Below are positions 1-8,342 of a stretch of 38,439 nt of DNA, in pieces. The notes below the pieces were generated by a model. It did no database searches. It was not told where the DNA came from and saw nothing but the letters and a program-made list of their open reading frames with translations. This DNA is from Lishizhenia sp965656535 (GTDB lineage Bacteria; Bacteroidota; Bacteroidia; Flavobacteriales_D; Crocinitomicaceae). The position numbers were made by a program, and so were the translations under genes. The DNA lies in NCBI GenBank assembly GCA_965656535.1, contig CBFHKX010000010.1, positions 1 through 38,439 of the forward strand, written 5' to 3'. How positions within the stretch are numbered: the first letter of the stretch is position 1; every line of letters starts with the position of its first letter.

Positions 1-29
1 AATTCTCTCCAAGGTTTCGAGAATTTTTT
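1..29 (+). terminator. possible rho-independent terminator at window edge
   Basis: A 7-bp perfect inverted repeat, AATTCTC at 1-7 and GAGAATT at 19-25 with an 11-nt loop, runs into a T-tract on the plus strand. It would fit the terminator of a gene lying before the window. The stem is short and AT-rich, so this is only a likely reading. Confidence 0.35.
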
Positions 30-365
30 ACGGAATTACATTTCTACACTGATAATTGAGATTATTGTTTTCTCAAGAGAAAAAGATAGTTTCTTATTAG
101 CCAATAATCATTAATTAATTTTTTGATATTAAATTAGTTTCATTGAACTTGATCGGCCTCATTTTGAGCAGTTATTTTATCGAAGTGGTTTTCGTAATGA
201 ACGAGGAGAAAAAACGAAGGTTTTTGAAGACTAAACGTTAGTGCCAGGAAGGATAGGAGATCACCGACTGAATCGAAAAAGACAAGAAAAAATGACGGAC
301 CAAAATTAAGCCTAGCGTTTTTTTGGTTCGTTTTTTTTGGCAATGCAAAAAAATGAACATAATAA
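30..365. other. intergenic stretch, no gene seen
   Basis: No convincing coding frame is present; the only long frame is antisense to, or overlaps, the T9SS gene that follows and has low-complexity composition. Near 316-347 there are two tandem copies of a CG + T-run + GG unit, and CCAAAA (300-305) can pair with a downstream TTTTGG, which may act as a weak terminator for the minus-strand gene that ends at 366. Confidence 0.4.
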
Positions 366-1373
366 TCAATTAACAACAACAATCTTCCCACCCAATTTCT
401 TCTTCTCAGAAGTAACCATGGCATAATGATAAACACCAGCTGCTAGGTTGTTGGGTACTTCGTGACTATTATCCGTACCGTTTAATTTTGCGTTATACAC
501 AACCCTGCCTGCGCTATCAAAAAGATAAAGATTTGCAGTATGCCCTTTATTTAAAAAGGTTTCAAACGTTGCAGTTTCTCCTTGGGTAATTAGGTTGTTA
601 TTTACGGTGATATAATCTTCTATTGGGTATTGGTCTGGACAACAGGTGTCGCATTGGTAGATGAGGAAGTCGTCATAGAAGTAGGCTGCTATGTATGTAT
701 TTTCTGTATTACTGTAAAAAATATTATTTATACTAGCAGTATCTCGGAAGCTGCCAATAGTAAAAAACTGTTCTCCTCCTTTAGGTGTAAAACATCCACT
801 TAACTTAACCCAATTAATAGTGTCCTCTATTATATGTCCTGACTCATTCGACCATACAATATAATTATCATTAATAAATGGAGGGTAAGGGTAAGAGTAA
901 GATGTTGAATCTTTTGATATCAGTAAATCAAAGGCATCGGTAGCAATAAAGGAAGAGCTTGAGCTACATCTTGAAACATAGAATTCAAGGTGATAGTACT
1001 TCCCAGCTATTAATTGTTCAGAAAATTGACCAGAAAAAGACTCTTTTGATATAGACAATGGATTTAAACTAGAATTTATGTAATGCTTTTTGTGGTTTAG
1101 CCTAAAATTTCCTTGAAAGCCATATGATTTACCTGTTTTTGGAACTTGATAACCAAATACATTTAGTGGTGTTGTTGCATAAAAATCAATGCTGCATTCA
1201 CTGAAGTATCCAGGTGTTCCAGTTTGAAAAAAATTATACCAATATAGAACATCGTTAATAGAGTTGGCACCAGGAGAGCAACTTATGTTTTCTTCGAAAC
1301 TATAATTTTGCACTAAATTTGGCAACTCTTGACAAAAGGTGAAAAATGACAGGCCTAAACAAAGGACTGTCAT
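366..1373 (-). CDS. T9SS type A sorting domain-containing secreted protein
   Basis: This is a predicted secreted or surface-attached protein of unknown activity. The chosen ATG at 1373 gives MTVLCLGLSFFTFCQE, a hydrophobic signal peptide ending in a Bacteroidota-type C-Q cleavage region, and lies 19 nt after the stop of the upstream gene. An ATG at 1436 or a TTG at 1406 would add a more basic N-terminus but overlap that gene. The middle part (NYSFEE..., then a sandwich-like region) resembles the gliding/adhesion-type cargo in which a beta-sandwich domain precedes the sorting tag. The last ~75 residues are a type A T9SS C-terminal domain (LYLFDSAGRVVYNAKL ... LAAGVYHYAMVTS ... GGKIVVVN). The protein should cross the outer membrane through the type IX system, after which the tag is removed. 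It follows another T9SS gene on the same strand, possibly in one transcript. Confidence 0.8.
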   Translation of the reverse strand: MTVLCLGLSFFTFCQELPNLVQNYSFEENISCSPGANSINDVLYWYNFFQTGTPGYFSECSIDFYATTPLNVFGYQVPKTGKSYGFQGNFRLNHKKHYINSSLNPLSISKESFSGQFSEQLIAGKYYHLEFYVSRCSSSSSFIATDAFDLLISKDSTSYSYPYPPFINDNYIVWSNESGHIIEDTINWVKLSGCFTPKGGEQFFTIGSFRDTASINNIFYSNTENTYIAAYFYDDFLIYQCDTCCPDQYPIEDYITVNNNLITQGETATFETFLNKGHTANLYLFDSAGRVVYNAKLNGTDNSHEVPNNLAAGVYHYAMVTSEKKKLGGKIVVVN

Positions 1374-1392
1374 TTTAATTAAAATAGTTATC

Positions 1393-2796
1393 TTACTGTA
1401 TAACAAATTTCCCTGTTTTTTTATCACCCACTGCATTCGTTATTGTATAGAGGTAAACTCCAGTTCTTTGGGATACCAAGATTTTTTTTCTATTTTCTGT
1501 TTTAAGTAATATACTCTCTTTTACTATTTTACCAGTTAAATCAAATATACGTAATTTTGCATCATTTTCTAAACTGTAGCCTAAGTTAAAGCTACCATTA
1601 TTTGGATTGGGGTACAATACTACATCTAATTCTTTAACAGTATTAGAACCTGTTTCTTGGCCTGCGAAACTTTTAAAACTTAGGTTATTAATGCAATTTC
1701 CTGCCCAGCCCAGCATAGTTCTAGCTTGATATACTCCAGAACCATTAAGTACAGGGTCTAAACAGGCTACCATTTCTAAATAAGAAATATCAACGTTAGA
1801 TAAACTTGTTCCGTTTTGTTGTTTTATATACAAACGCTGCACATTTTGGTTGTATTCATCTTGCAAACACGTAGGTAAGTAACTTTCATTTTTCATCTCT
1901 GCCATCGGCATATCATTATGGCTTATTTCTTCTTGGGTTTGACATATTTTATCTGTGGTGGTGCCGTTACAAGCATTAACAAAGTTCCAATAAGGAATGT
2001 CAGAACTATCTCCTATAAAATAAGAGCTATCGCTTTGTAGGCTAAAAAGTGCTACGCTTGCTTTCCAATGGTCTAATGCTTGCGCGTAAGTGTTATTGTT
2101 ATAAGTTGTTGTACCATTCACAATGGCGCCAAAGGCCTTTTCTCTGCTTAGTCTTGGACCATGTACTGCATCTGAAATTACATTTGGTTTCAAAGTACTT
2201 TTTACATCTGTATTACAGCTGGAGTTAATAGCACTTTGTAATGTAAAATCAGTCCAATATGGTAGTAATGGAATAGAAGGCTGAGAAAACTGATTATTAT
2301 TTGAATGCCTAAAGTAATTTAAACTTACACCATTTAACAAATCTCCATCCGTTCTCCATGGTCCTTGGTTGCTCAACCATATATTAGCTGCGCTTTGGCC
2401 TTCTACTAATGTTGCACTTGGGGCTATACCTTGGTCTGCAAGGTCTGCATTTACAGTGTATATTCCATTTGTGTTAAACAACATTGTGTTACAATTAAAT
2501 TGTGTGTTTCCGTTTGCGCCAAAAGCAACTAAACCAGCAGGAATTGTTCTTAACGTGTTCTTAAAGATAAAATTATTAAATGAATTTTCGTTAGTTATTC
2601 CACGCATTAATTTATGATCGTATTCAGAAATGTTGGCTAAGTTACTACTCACGGCATTTTCTGTTATTGCGCTACTGTGCACATTTTGTAACCAAATTCC
2701 GTTAAATTGATAACCACTATTGATAAAGAAGTTATTGCTGTGGTACAGCGTTATTCTGTTGCTATTTAATCTGCAATAAGGATAGAAATGGTAGCC
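1393..2796 (-). pseudogene. 5'-truncated T9SS beta-helix protein
   Basis: The open frame runs from after a stop at 2797-2799 to TAA at 1393. No ATG gives a signal peptide; the only candidate start near the front is a GTG at 2682. The frame continues upstream of that GTG as sensible protein (NSNRITLYHSNNFF, then NGIWLQNV), with the N-x-I...N-x-F rhythm of right-handed parallel beta-helix repeats. The C-terminus carries a type A T9SS sorting domain (VVLYPNPNNGSFNLGYSL ... GVYLYTITN ... GKFVIQ). A protein exported by T9SS must have a Sec signal peptide, so I infer that this is the 3' part of a larger gene that lost its 5' end. The breakpoint lies beside an imperfect inverted repeat (2803-2880). 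A frameshift further upstream is an alternative, but no matching frame is visible between 2800 and 3003. Confidence 0.65.
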
Positions 2797-2802
2797 TTAA
2801 GA

Positions 2803-2880
2803 AATAGAAAAAATAGGGGGGCGCTTTTTTGCTTTGCGACCTCAGAAGCGAATAAAAAAGCAGCACTCCTTTTTTCTATG
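2803..2880. repeat. imperfect inverted repeat at truncation point
   Basis: Left arm 2803-2830 (ATAGAAAAAATAGGGGG..., ending in a T-run) and right arm 2853-2880 (A-run, GCAGCACTCC, T-run, CTATG) are roughly 26-bp inverted copies with a few mismatches and a ~22-nt centre. It begins four bases before the stop that closes the truncated T9SS frame. It may be a strong bidirectional terminator or a remnant of a small non-autonomous element. Confidence 0.5.
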
Positions 2881-2991
2881 ATTAAGCTAAAATGTATAGC
2901 CCGTTAAATTGCCCAAATAAATAGTATTGCAATTAACCATCTTATCTTCACAATTAATTAGTGTTATTATGAAAACTACCATGTAAGAATT

Positions 2992-2999
2992 TACCTTTG
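2992..2999 (+). promoter_or_regulatory. TAnnTTTG -7 promoter box (TACCTTTG)
   Basis: TACCTTTG matches the Bacteroidota primary-sigma -7 consensus and ends only 4 nt before the ATG at 3004. Transcription would start at or next to the ATG, so the M23 peptidase mRNA is probably leaderless. Confidence 0.6.
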
Positions 3000-3003
3000 T
3001 AGT

Positions 3004-4707
3004 ATGAGTAAAATTTTAATCATTTGCGGATTGTTGCTAAGTTTTGGGTTTGCTAAGGCCCAATTCATACCAGCTAAAACCTATAATTTTCATCCGCCGT
3101 TGGAAATTCCATTAGTATTGGCTGCAAACTTTGGAGAGTTACGTAGTAACCATTTTCATACCGGTTTAGATTTTAAAACCAATAGAAGAATAGGGTATAA
3201 TTTGTATTCTATTGCAGATGGTTGGGTTTCTCGTGTAAAAGTTTCGCCTTGGGGTTATGGTCAGGTAGTTTATGTTGATCATCCTAATGGGTTAACTTCC
3301 GTATATGCGCATTGCTCAGAATTTAAAGGTCAACTTGCTGAGGTAGTAAAAGCTGTGCAAGAAACAGAACAAAATTATGCAATTGAATACTTTCCAAAGA
3401 AAAATGAAATTCCACTAAAAAAAGGAGAAGTATTTGCCTTATCAGGAAACTCAGGAAGTTCTACAGCTCCGCATTTACATTTTGAGATAAGAGAAACCGT
3501 AACAGAACATGCTTTGAATCCACTGTTGTTTCAGTTTGATATTGCAGACCATACCAAACCAACCGTAAGGGCCGTAAAGGTTTATGCTTTAACAGAAAGA
3601 GGATATAGAATACCGAATAAAGCCAAGACATACTCTATTAATTCTAGCACAGGTAAATTAAGTTTAGCAAGTAATCAAATTACCGTTCCTTCTACATTTT
3701 GCTCTAAAACGGGTGGTCTTGGATTTGCTTTTGATGCCATAGATCAGTTAGATGGCGCAGGTAACGTGTGCGGAATCTTTACTTCAGAATTAAAAGTAGA
3801 TGGTAAAACCGTTTTTTCGCAAGATATGACAGAGATTCACTTTGAATCTAACAGACAAATTAATACGCATAAAGATTACGAGGATTATCATAACAAGCGC
3901 AAGCAATACCAAAAAAGCTTTAAAACCATTCATAATCCATTACCCATTTACAGAACAGAAAATTCTGGAATTTTAAACCTTAAACCCGGCTCTACACATC
4001 AAATAGAGTACACCTGTTCAGATACAAAAGGCAATACGAGTACTGTAAAGTTTGAGTTGGTTATAGAAAACGGACCACTCGGAAATGCAGAAACTACCTT
4101 TGGCGATAATTCTGAATTCCTCTATCCAGATAGTGCTTTTATGGATATAGATGAAGAACATTTGGTACTTATGGCGCCTGGTTTGGTGTATGAACCAACA
4201 CCAATAATTATTACAGAAAAACAACCCTTTGTGTTTGGCGATAGCGAAATTCCTTTGCAAGAATACTATAAAATTATGCTCAAAGTTGGAGATTCTCTCG
4301 CACATCCAAAAGAGAAATATTTAGTGCTTAAAACCAATAACAGTGGTAGAAGCACATCTTTGGGCGGAACAACTAAAGACGGTTGGATTACGACCAGAAC
4401 AAGAGATTTTGGAGAGTTTTCTGTGCGTACAGATTTAATTCCGCCAACGGTAACTTCGCAAAATGTAAGAGATAACCAAAACGTAAGAGGTAGCACCTTG
4501 GTTTGGAAAATAGGGGATAATATGTCTGGCATTGCAGATTACGATGTTTTCATAGACGGTAAATGGTATTTATTAGAATACGAACCTAAAAAACGAAGCG
4601 TGATTTTTAAAACACCAGCAGCACTCAACGGCAAACACACATTAAAAATTGTTGTAAAAGACAAATGTAATAACGCAACAGAGCTGAGTTATAACTTACT
4701 TTTTTAG
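3004..4707 (+). CDS. M23 family metallopeptidase
   Basis: This is a secreted zinc endopeptidase of the LytM/M23 family, which cuts peptide cross-bridges in peptidoglycan. Residues 1-19 form a signal peptide (basic start, LIICGLLLSFGFAKA, then Q). The M23 domain covers about residues 25-175: His52 and Asp56 of HTGLD, the YAH motif with His103, and HLHFE with His157 and His159 supply the zinc ligands and catalytic histidines. The remaining ~390 residues look beta-rich, with no second catalytic motif, and are typical of the long Bacteroidota M23 proteins. All metal-site residues are present, so the enzyme should be active. A TAnnTTTG box sits directly before the ATG. It is transcribed alone, away from the T9SS genes, and is followed by a REP-like repeat. 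Confidence 0.9.
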   Translation: MSKILIICGLLLSFGFAKAQFIPAKTYNFHPPLEIPLVLAANFGELRSNHFHTGLDFKTNRRIGYNLYSIADGWVSRVKVSPWGYGQVVYVDHPNGLTSVYAHCSEFKGQLAEVVKAVQETEQNYAIEYFPKKNEIPLKKGEVFALSGNSGSSTAPHLHFEIRETVTEHALNPLLFQFDIADHTKPTVRAVKVYALTERGYRIPNKAKTYSINSSTGKLSLASNQITVPSTFCSKTGGLGFAFDAIDQLDGAGNVCGIFTSELKVDGKTVFSQDMTEIHFESNRQINTHKDYEDYHNKRKQYQKSFKTIHNPLPIYRTENSGILNLKPGSTHQIEYTCSDTKGNTSTVKFELVIENGPLGNAETTFGDNSEFLYPDSAFMDIDEEHLVLMAPGLVYEPTPIIITEKQPFVFGDSEIPLQEYYKIMLKVGDSLAHPKEKYLVLKTNNSGRSTSLGGTTKDGWITTRTRDFGEFSVRTDLIPPTVTSQNVRDNQNVRGSTLVWKIGDNMSGIADYDVFIDGKWYLLEYEPKKRSVIFKTPAALNGKHTLKIVVKDKCNNATELSYNLLF

Positions 4708-4717
4708 GTTATTTTCA

Positions 4718-4763
4718 TTGTCCTCCTTTTTTTAAGGAGGTGCCTGGAAGGCGGAGGATTAAG
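4718..4763 (+). repeat. REP-like repeat, copy 1
   Basis: About 46 bp beginning TTGTCCTCC, then a T-run, AAGGAGG, TGCCTGGAAGGCGGAGGATT. The first half is a hairpin (CCTCC/GGAGG). It differs from copy 2 (5664-5709) by one substitution and one indel. It sits just after the M23 gene stop and may also help terminate transcription. Confidence 0.8.
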
Positions 4764-4782
4764 GGTTTTTATGAGGGTTAGC

Positions 4783-4852
4783 CCGATTAAAATCAGGAGG
4801 CTGTTTACGGAGTTAAGAATTAATTTTAGAACCTCCCCGATAATTATCGGGG
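4783..4852. repeat. palindromic repeats CCCGAT...ATCGGG
   Basis: A perfect 18-bp palindrome, CCCCGATAATTATCGGGG, lies at 4835-4852, and a looser relative, CCCGATTAAAATCAGG, at 4783-4798. The core CCCGATA-N-TTATCGGG recurs at 14757-14772 with one base changed, so this is a dispersed family. Short palindromes of this type are common between genes in Bacteroidota. The rest of the ~330-nt gap (4853-5051) holds no gene that I can see. Confidence 0.7.
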
Positions 4853-5051
4853 TCCAGCTATCCATTATAGTTTGTTCTCAAACCGCAAGTTTATGTAATT
4901 TTCCATTCGTGCGCTAAGGCTGCTCATTTCAAATAACAACACTAGCGCTTTCTCAAACAAAGCTGTCATTTCTATCTGGGGTAGGAGATTTGATTAAACA
5001 ACTTTAGTTTTTTGTATTTTAGATGAGAAATATGAGTTGAAAATCAAGTCT

Positions 5052-5612
5052 ATGCGTTTAATTATTGTTTTACTTTACGTGAATGCACTATTAGTGTTAA
5101 GTTCTTCTTGCGTTGTATTAAATACACCAGGTCTGTTTAGTGGATACAACAAACTTGAAGAAAATCAAAAGAGCAAAATAAAATATTTAGAAATAAATTC
5201 AGAAAAGGCAGTAAATAATAGTTTTGTGTATTTCATTACAGGTTATGATCTGAAGCAATTGCTTAAAGAGTCTCCAAATGCATTAATATATATCTGGGGA
5301 CCAAATTGTTCCAGTGAGTCTTGTTATTTACTTTCTGCGGTACAGCAATATTGTGTTAAAAATAAGATAGAACTTTTTATTGTTACAGAGTATTTTGAGT
5401 CTGACATAATTGAAGGCCAATACACGAAAGAAATTCAAAATCCTCTTTTCGCTGTTGATTTTAAACATTACAAAACAAATTACTGCAGTAAATACATGCG
5501 TCTTTTTAAAGAAGATCTTTTAGATGGTCAAGTATATACTCAAAATGATTTATATAATAGGTACTTCTTTTTCAGTAATGGCAAATTAACCAAAACAGGG
5601 TTGTCACTATAG
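5052..5612 (+). CDS. putative lipoprotein with thioredoxin-like fold
   Basis: I do not recognise a named family. The ATG at 5052 gives a 186-residue protein with signal MRLIIVLLYVNALLV and lipobox LSSSC, so Cys20 should be lipidated; a TTG at 5037 would add MKIKS and more positive charge. From about residue 60 the pattern of a strand (NALIYIWG), then PNC-SSES-C (Cys86 and Cys91), a helix (LLSAVQQYCVK) and a strand (IELFIVTEY) fits a thioredoxin-like fold. The two cysteines are spaced C-x4-C rather than C-x2-C, so classical disulfide exchange is doubtful. The gene stands alone between two nearly identical direct repeats (4718-4763 and 5664-5709). Confidence 0.6.
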   Translation: MRLIIVLLYVNALLVLSSSCVVLNTPGLFSGYNKLEENQKSKIKYLEINSEKAVNNSFVYFITGYDLKQLLKESPNALIYIWGPNCSSESCYLLSAVQQYCVKNKIELFIVTEYFESDIIEGQYTKEIQNPLFAVDFKHYKTNYCSKYMRLFKEDLLDGQVYTQNDLYNRYFFFSNGKLTKTGLSL

Positions 5613-5663
5613 TCTTACACCATTTGCTTAAACCAATCGACCACAATTACGTTATACTCACTA

Positions 5664-5709
5664 TTGTCCTCCTTTTTTTAAGGAGGTGCCTGTAAGGCGG
5701 AGGATTTAA
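5664..5709 (+). repeat. REP-like repeat, copy 2
   Basis: Nearly identical to copy 1 (TTGTCCTCC ... AAGGAGGTGCCTGTAAGGCG ... GAGGATTTAAG), in the same orientation and about 0.95 kb downstream. It includes the same CCTCC/GGAGG hairpin. Confidence 0.8.
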
Positions 5710-5892
5710 GAGTGTTGAGTAAAACAGGTTTAGCATTTGAAATAGAAAATCTGCGAATCGAATCAAGACCTAGTTATAAATGAAGGCTTACACTTGTTGA
5801 GTAGTACCTTAAATTCACTCCCTTTTTAAGCTTAAACCTGCGGACAGAACTTTAGTCAATTGACCTAAGAATTAAAGCATAGAATAAATATG

Positions 5893-5940
5893 CTGTCCTC
5901 CTTTTCTAAAGGAATTGTCTAGAAGGAGGAGGATTTAAGG
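5893..5940 (+). repeat. REP-like repeat, copy 3 (diverged)
   Basis: CTGTCCTCC, CTTTTCTAAAGG, then TCTAGAAGGAGGAGGATTTAAGG. It keeps the ends and layout of copies 1 and 2 but the first hairpin is weaker. The gap 5613-6092 otherwise shows no gene. Confidence 0.65.
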
Positions 5941-6032
5941 TTTGGATAATTACACTTTTAATCTATTAGAAATTATTAATAAATTGATTTTGGCTTCGAT
6001 CAACCCTCCGTCTTTAGCTTCATTTCATTCCA

Positions 6033-6073
6033 CTAAATCCTCCTCCCTTGAAAAGGGAGGTCAGCAAGACAGT
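6033..6073 (-). repeat. REP-like repeat, copy 4 (inverted)
   Basis: Read on the minus strand it starts CTGTCTTGCTGACCTCCC, then TTTTCAAGGGAGGAGGATTTAG, matching the family in the opposite direction. It lies 20 nt past the stop of rnz, so it could also end the pyrR-rnz transcript. Confidence 0.65.
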
Positions 6074-6092
6074 TTACCTAAAAAAAAGGATT

Positions 6093-7004
6093 TTAAAGCG
6101 TAAAAACATCTCCATCATTTACCGCAAAACTATTCTCAAAAACAGTTTTTGCTTCAGTTAAATGATTTTCTGTGTTTTTGTATCGGGCAGAGAAATGTCC
6201 CATAATTAATTGCTTAGCATTGGCTAGTTTTGCAATTTTTGCAGCATCTAAGGCTGTACTATGATTCGTTTTAATAGCGCGTTGTTTCTTTTCTTCTGTA
6301 AAAGTAGCTTCGTGGTAGAGTAGGTCTACATTTTTAATAGTAGGTACAATGTTTTCTAAATACGCCGTATCAGAACAAAAAGCATACGTTTTTATTGGCG
6401 GTGGAGGTACAGTAACACTATCTGCAGTAACAATTGTTCCGTCTTCTTTTTTAACATCAACCCCTTGTCTAAGTTTATTAATGTAAGCAACACTTAAACC
6501 CGTTTGGTCAAACTTTGCTTTAACTAGGTTTCTTTCTTTTGGTTTTTCTTTAATTAAAAACCCGGTAGTAGGCACCCGATGCTTTAATGGAAAAGAATGA
6601 ATCTCCATCACCTTATCTTCAAAAAGCAGGGTGTTTTTTGTTGCGTCTATTTCAAAAAAAGTAAGTTGGTAGTCAATTCTTGCTCCACCCATTTCTAATT
6701 GAGCTTTTACAATTGCCTCCAAACCAGTTGGACCGTAAACATGAACACCTTTATCTCTCCCTAATAACTGTAAAGAGCTTAAATAACCAACAAGACCAAA
6801 AAAATGATCACCGTGTAAGTGAGAAATACAAATATGTGTAATTCGCTGAAATTTAATTTTGTATTTCCTAAGTTGTAGTTGCGTTCCTTCTCCGCAGTCT
6901 ATTAAAATGTGTCTATCGTTACAATTTACGTAGTGCGCAGTAGCTCCACGTTCTAATGTTGGCACTGCAGCTCCAGATCCAAGAATGGTAACCTCAAATT
7001 TCAT
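6093..7004 (-). CDS. rnz: ribonuclease Z
   Basis: tRNase Z removes the 3' trailer of tRNA precursors, leaving the end ready for CCA addition. Both tRNAs in this window lack an encoded CCA, so such an enzyme is needed. The 303-residue length is normal for the short form. The metallo-beta-lactamase fold is evident: VTILGSGAAVPT at the N-terminus, LIDCGEGTQ (35-42), the zinc motif SHLHGDH (His62, His64, Asp66, His67), FCSDTAY with a metal-binding Asp, YHEATF, and the C-terminal GHFSARY histidine. It is the last gene of a minus-strand operon and starts 6 nt after the STAS gene. Confidence 0.95.
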   Translation of the reverse strand: MKFEVTILGSGAAVPTLERGATAHYVNCNDRHILIDCGEGTQLQLRKYKIKFQRITHICISHLHGDHFFGLVGYLSSLQLLGRDKGVHVYGPTGLEAIVKAQLEMGGARIDYQLTFFEIDATKNTLLFEDKVMEIHSFPLKHRVPTTGFLIKEKPKERNLVKAKFDQTGLSVAYINKLRQGVDVKKEDGTIVTADSVTVPPPPIKTYAFCSDTAYLENIVPTIKNVDLLYHEATFTEEKKQRAIKTNHSTALDAAKIAKLANAKQLIMGHFSARYKNTENHLTEAKTVFENSFAVNDGDVFTL

Positions 7005-7010
7005 AAAGAC

Positions 7011-7364
7011 TTACGAAACTTCCTTTTCTACAATTGCTTTTTCGGCAGCTTTTAGATCGTCCATAATGGTGAAAACTCTATCTAACTGTGCTATAGCTAT
7101 CATTTTAGCTACATTTTTTTGCAAACCAACAAGTATAAATTTACCGTTAGAATCTTTGCACAATCGATTTGCAGTTAATATTGCCGTTAAACCAGAAGAG
7201 TCGCAGTAATTCGTATGAGATAAGTCGATAATTATATTGTTTATCGATTTTTTATTAATCGTTATTAAAGCACTTTTTAGTTCTGGAGCGTTTCCAGCAT
7301 TTAATTTGTCTATATGTGAAGAAACGATTGAGTAAACGTCTTTTTCTACAATTTGGAAGTTCAT
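7011..7364 (-). CDS. STAS domain protein (anti-sigma factor antagonist-like)
   Basis: A 117-residue stand-alone STAS protein of the SpoIIAA/RsbV type. The motif CDSSGL (54-59) contains the serine (Ser57 by alignment to SpoIIAA Ser58) that a partner-switching kinase phosphorylates. It lies after VIDLS-like strand residues (IIIDLSHTNYCDSSG). In the family, the unphosphorylated protein captures an anti-sigma factor or kinase. No such kinase is visible in the window, so the target is unknown. It sits between pyrB (48-nt gap) and rnz (6-nt gap), an arrangement that suggests co-transcription but says nothing clear about its signal. Confidence 0.85.
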   Translation of the reverse strand: MNFQIVEKDVYSIVSSHIDKLNAGNAPELKSALITINKKSINNIIIDLSHTNYCDSSGLTAILTANRLCKDSNGKFILVGLQKNVAKMIAIAQLDRVFTIMDDLKAAEKAIVEKEVS

Positions 7365-7412
7365 GAATTCTATTGCTTTGAGGTAAATGTAATCATTTAA
7401 TTTTGAAAGCGT

Positions 7413-8342
7413 TTAACGTTCAATTTTTGAAGCCAACAGATAAATAACTGCCATTCTTACGGCAACACCATTTTCTACCTGATCTAAAATAATGGCTTGT
7501 TTACTATCGGCAACGTCGCTTGTAATTTCTACACCTCTGTTTATTGGTCCTGGGTGCATCACAACAATTTCTTTGTCTAAGGTGTCTAGTATATCTTTCG
7601 TTAAACCGTATTGCATAGCATACTCTCTAAGCGATGGAAAATATTTCATTTCTTGTCGCTCTAACTGTATGCGTAGCATATTTGCAACATCACACCATTC
7701 TAGCGCTTTTCTTAAGTTATGTTCTACTTTTACACCTAACTCTTCTATGTATTTTGGTATTAATGTGGTAGGACCACAAACCATAACTTCGGCACCTTGT
7801 TTTTGTAAAGCGTAAATATTTGAAAGAGCTACTCTAGAGTGCAAAATATCTCCAACAATCACTACCTTTTTACCCTCAACCGTACCTAGTTTTTCTCTAA
7901 TAGAATAACTGTCTAAGAGCGCTTGCGTAGGATGCTCATGCGTTCCGTCTCCGGCGTTAACCACTGTAGCATCAATTCTTTCAGATAAAAATTTGGCAGC
8001 ACCAGGGTTTGGGTGTCTCATAACAACCATACCTACCTTCATAGATAAAATGTTGTTTACGGTATCTACCAAGGTTTCTCCTTTTTTAACAGAACTACTG
8101 GCTGCACTAAAGTTCACCACATCGGCAGATAAGCGTTTTTCTGCGAGCTCAAAAGACAAACGTGTGCGGGTAGAATTTTCAAAGAATAAATTGGCTATTG
8201 TAATATCTCTAAGCGAAGGAACTTTCTTAATAGGGCGATTAATTACCTGCTTAAAACTATCAGCAGTTTCAAAGATAATTTCAATATCTCTTGGGGTTAA
8301 ATCTTTGATTCCTATTAAATGCTTTACGCTAAGATTATCCAT
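7413..8342 (-). CDS. pyrB: aspartate carbamoyltransferase catalytic subunit
   Basis: PyrB condenses carbamoyl phosphate with L-aspartate, the committed step of de novo pyrimidine synthesis. The 309-residue length is typical. Carbamoyl-phosphate-binding STRTR is at 57-61, KKGET with the mobile-loop lysine at 86-90, HPTQ at 137-140, and MHPGPINRG near the C-terminus is the family signature. No pyrI-type regulatory subunit is nearby. Its start overlaps the 3' end of pyrR by 8 nt, so the two are translationally linked and likely respond together to pyrimidine supply. Confidence 0.96.
   Translation of the reverse strand: MDNLSVKHLIGIKDLTPRDIEIIFETADSFKQVINRPIKKVPSLRDITIANLFFENSTRTRLSFELAEKRLSADVVNFSAASSSVKKGETLVDTVNNILSMKVGMVVMRHPNPGAAKFLSERIDATVVNAGDGTHEHPTQALLDSYSIREKLGTVEGKKVVIVGDILHSRVALSNIYALQKQGAEVMVCGPTTLIPKYIEELGVKVEHNLRKALEWCDVANMLRIQLERQEMKYFPSLREYAMQYGLTKDILDTLDKEIVVMHPGPINRGVEITSDVADSKQAIILDQVENGVAVRMAVIYLLASKIER

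Noticed and set aside
140..436. 98-residue minus-strand open frame
   Set aside because: It overlaps the end of the T9SS gene in another frame, has no recognisable domain and is dominated by L/F/K low-complexity residues.
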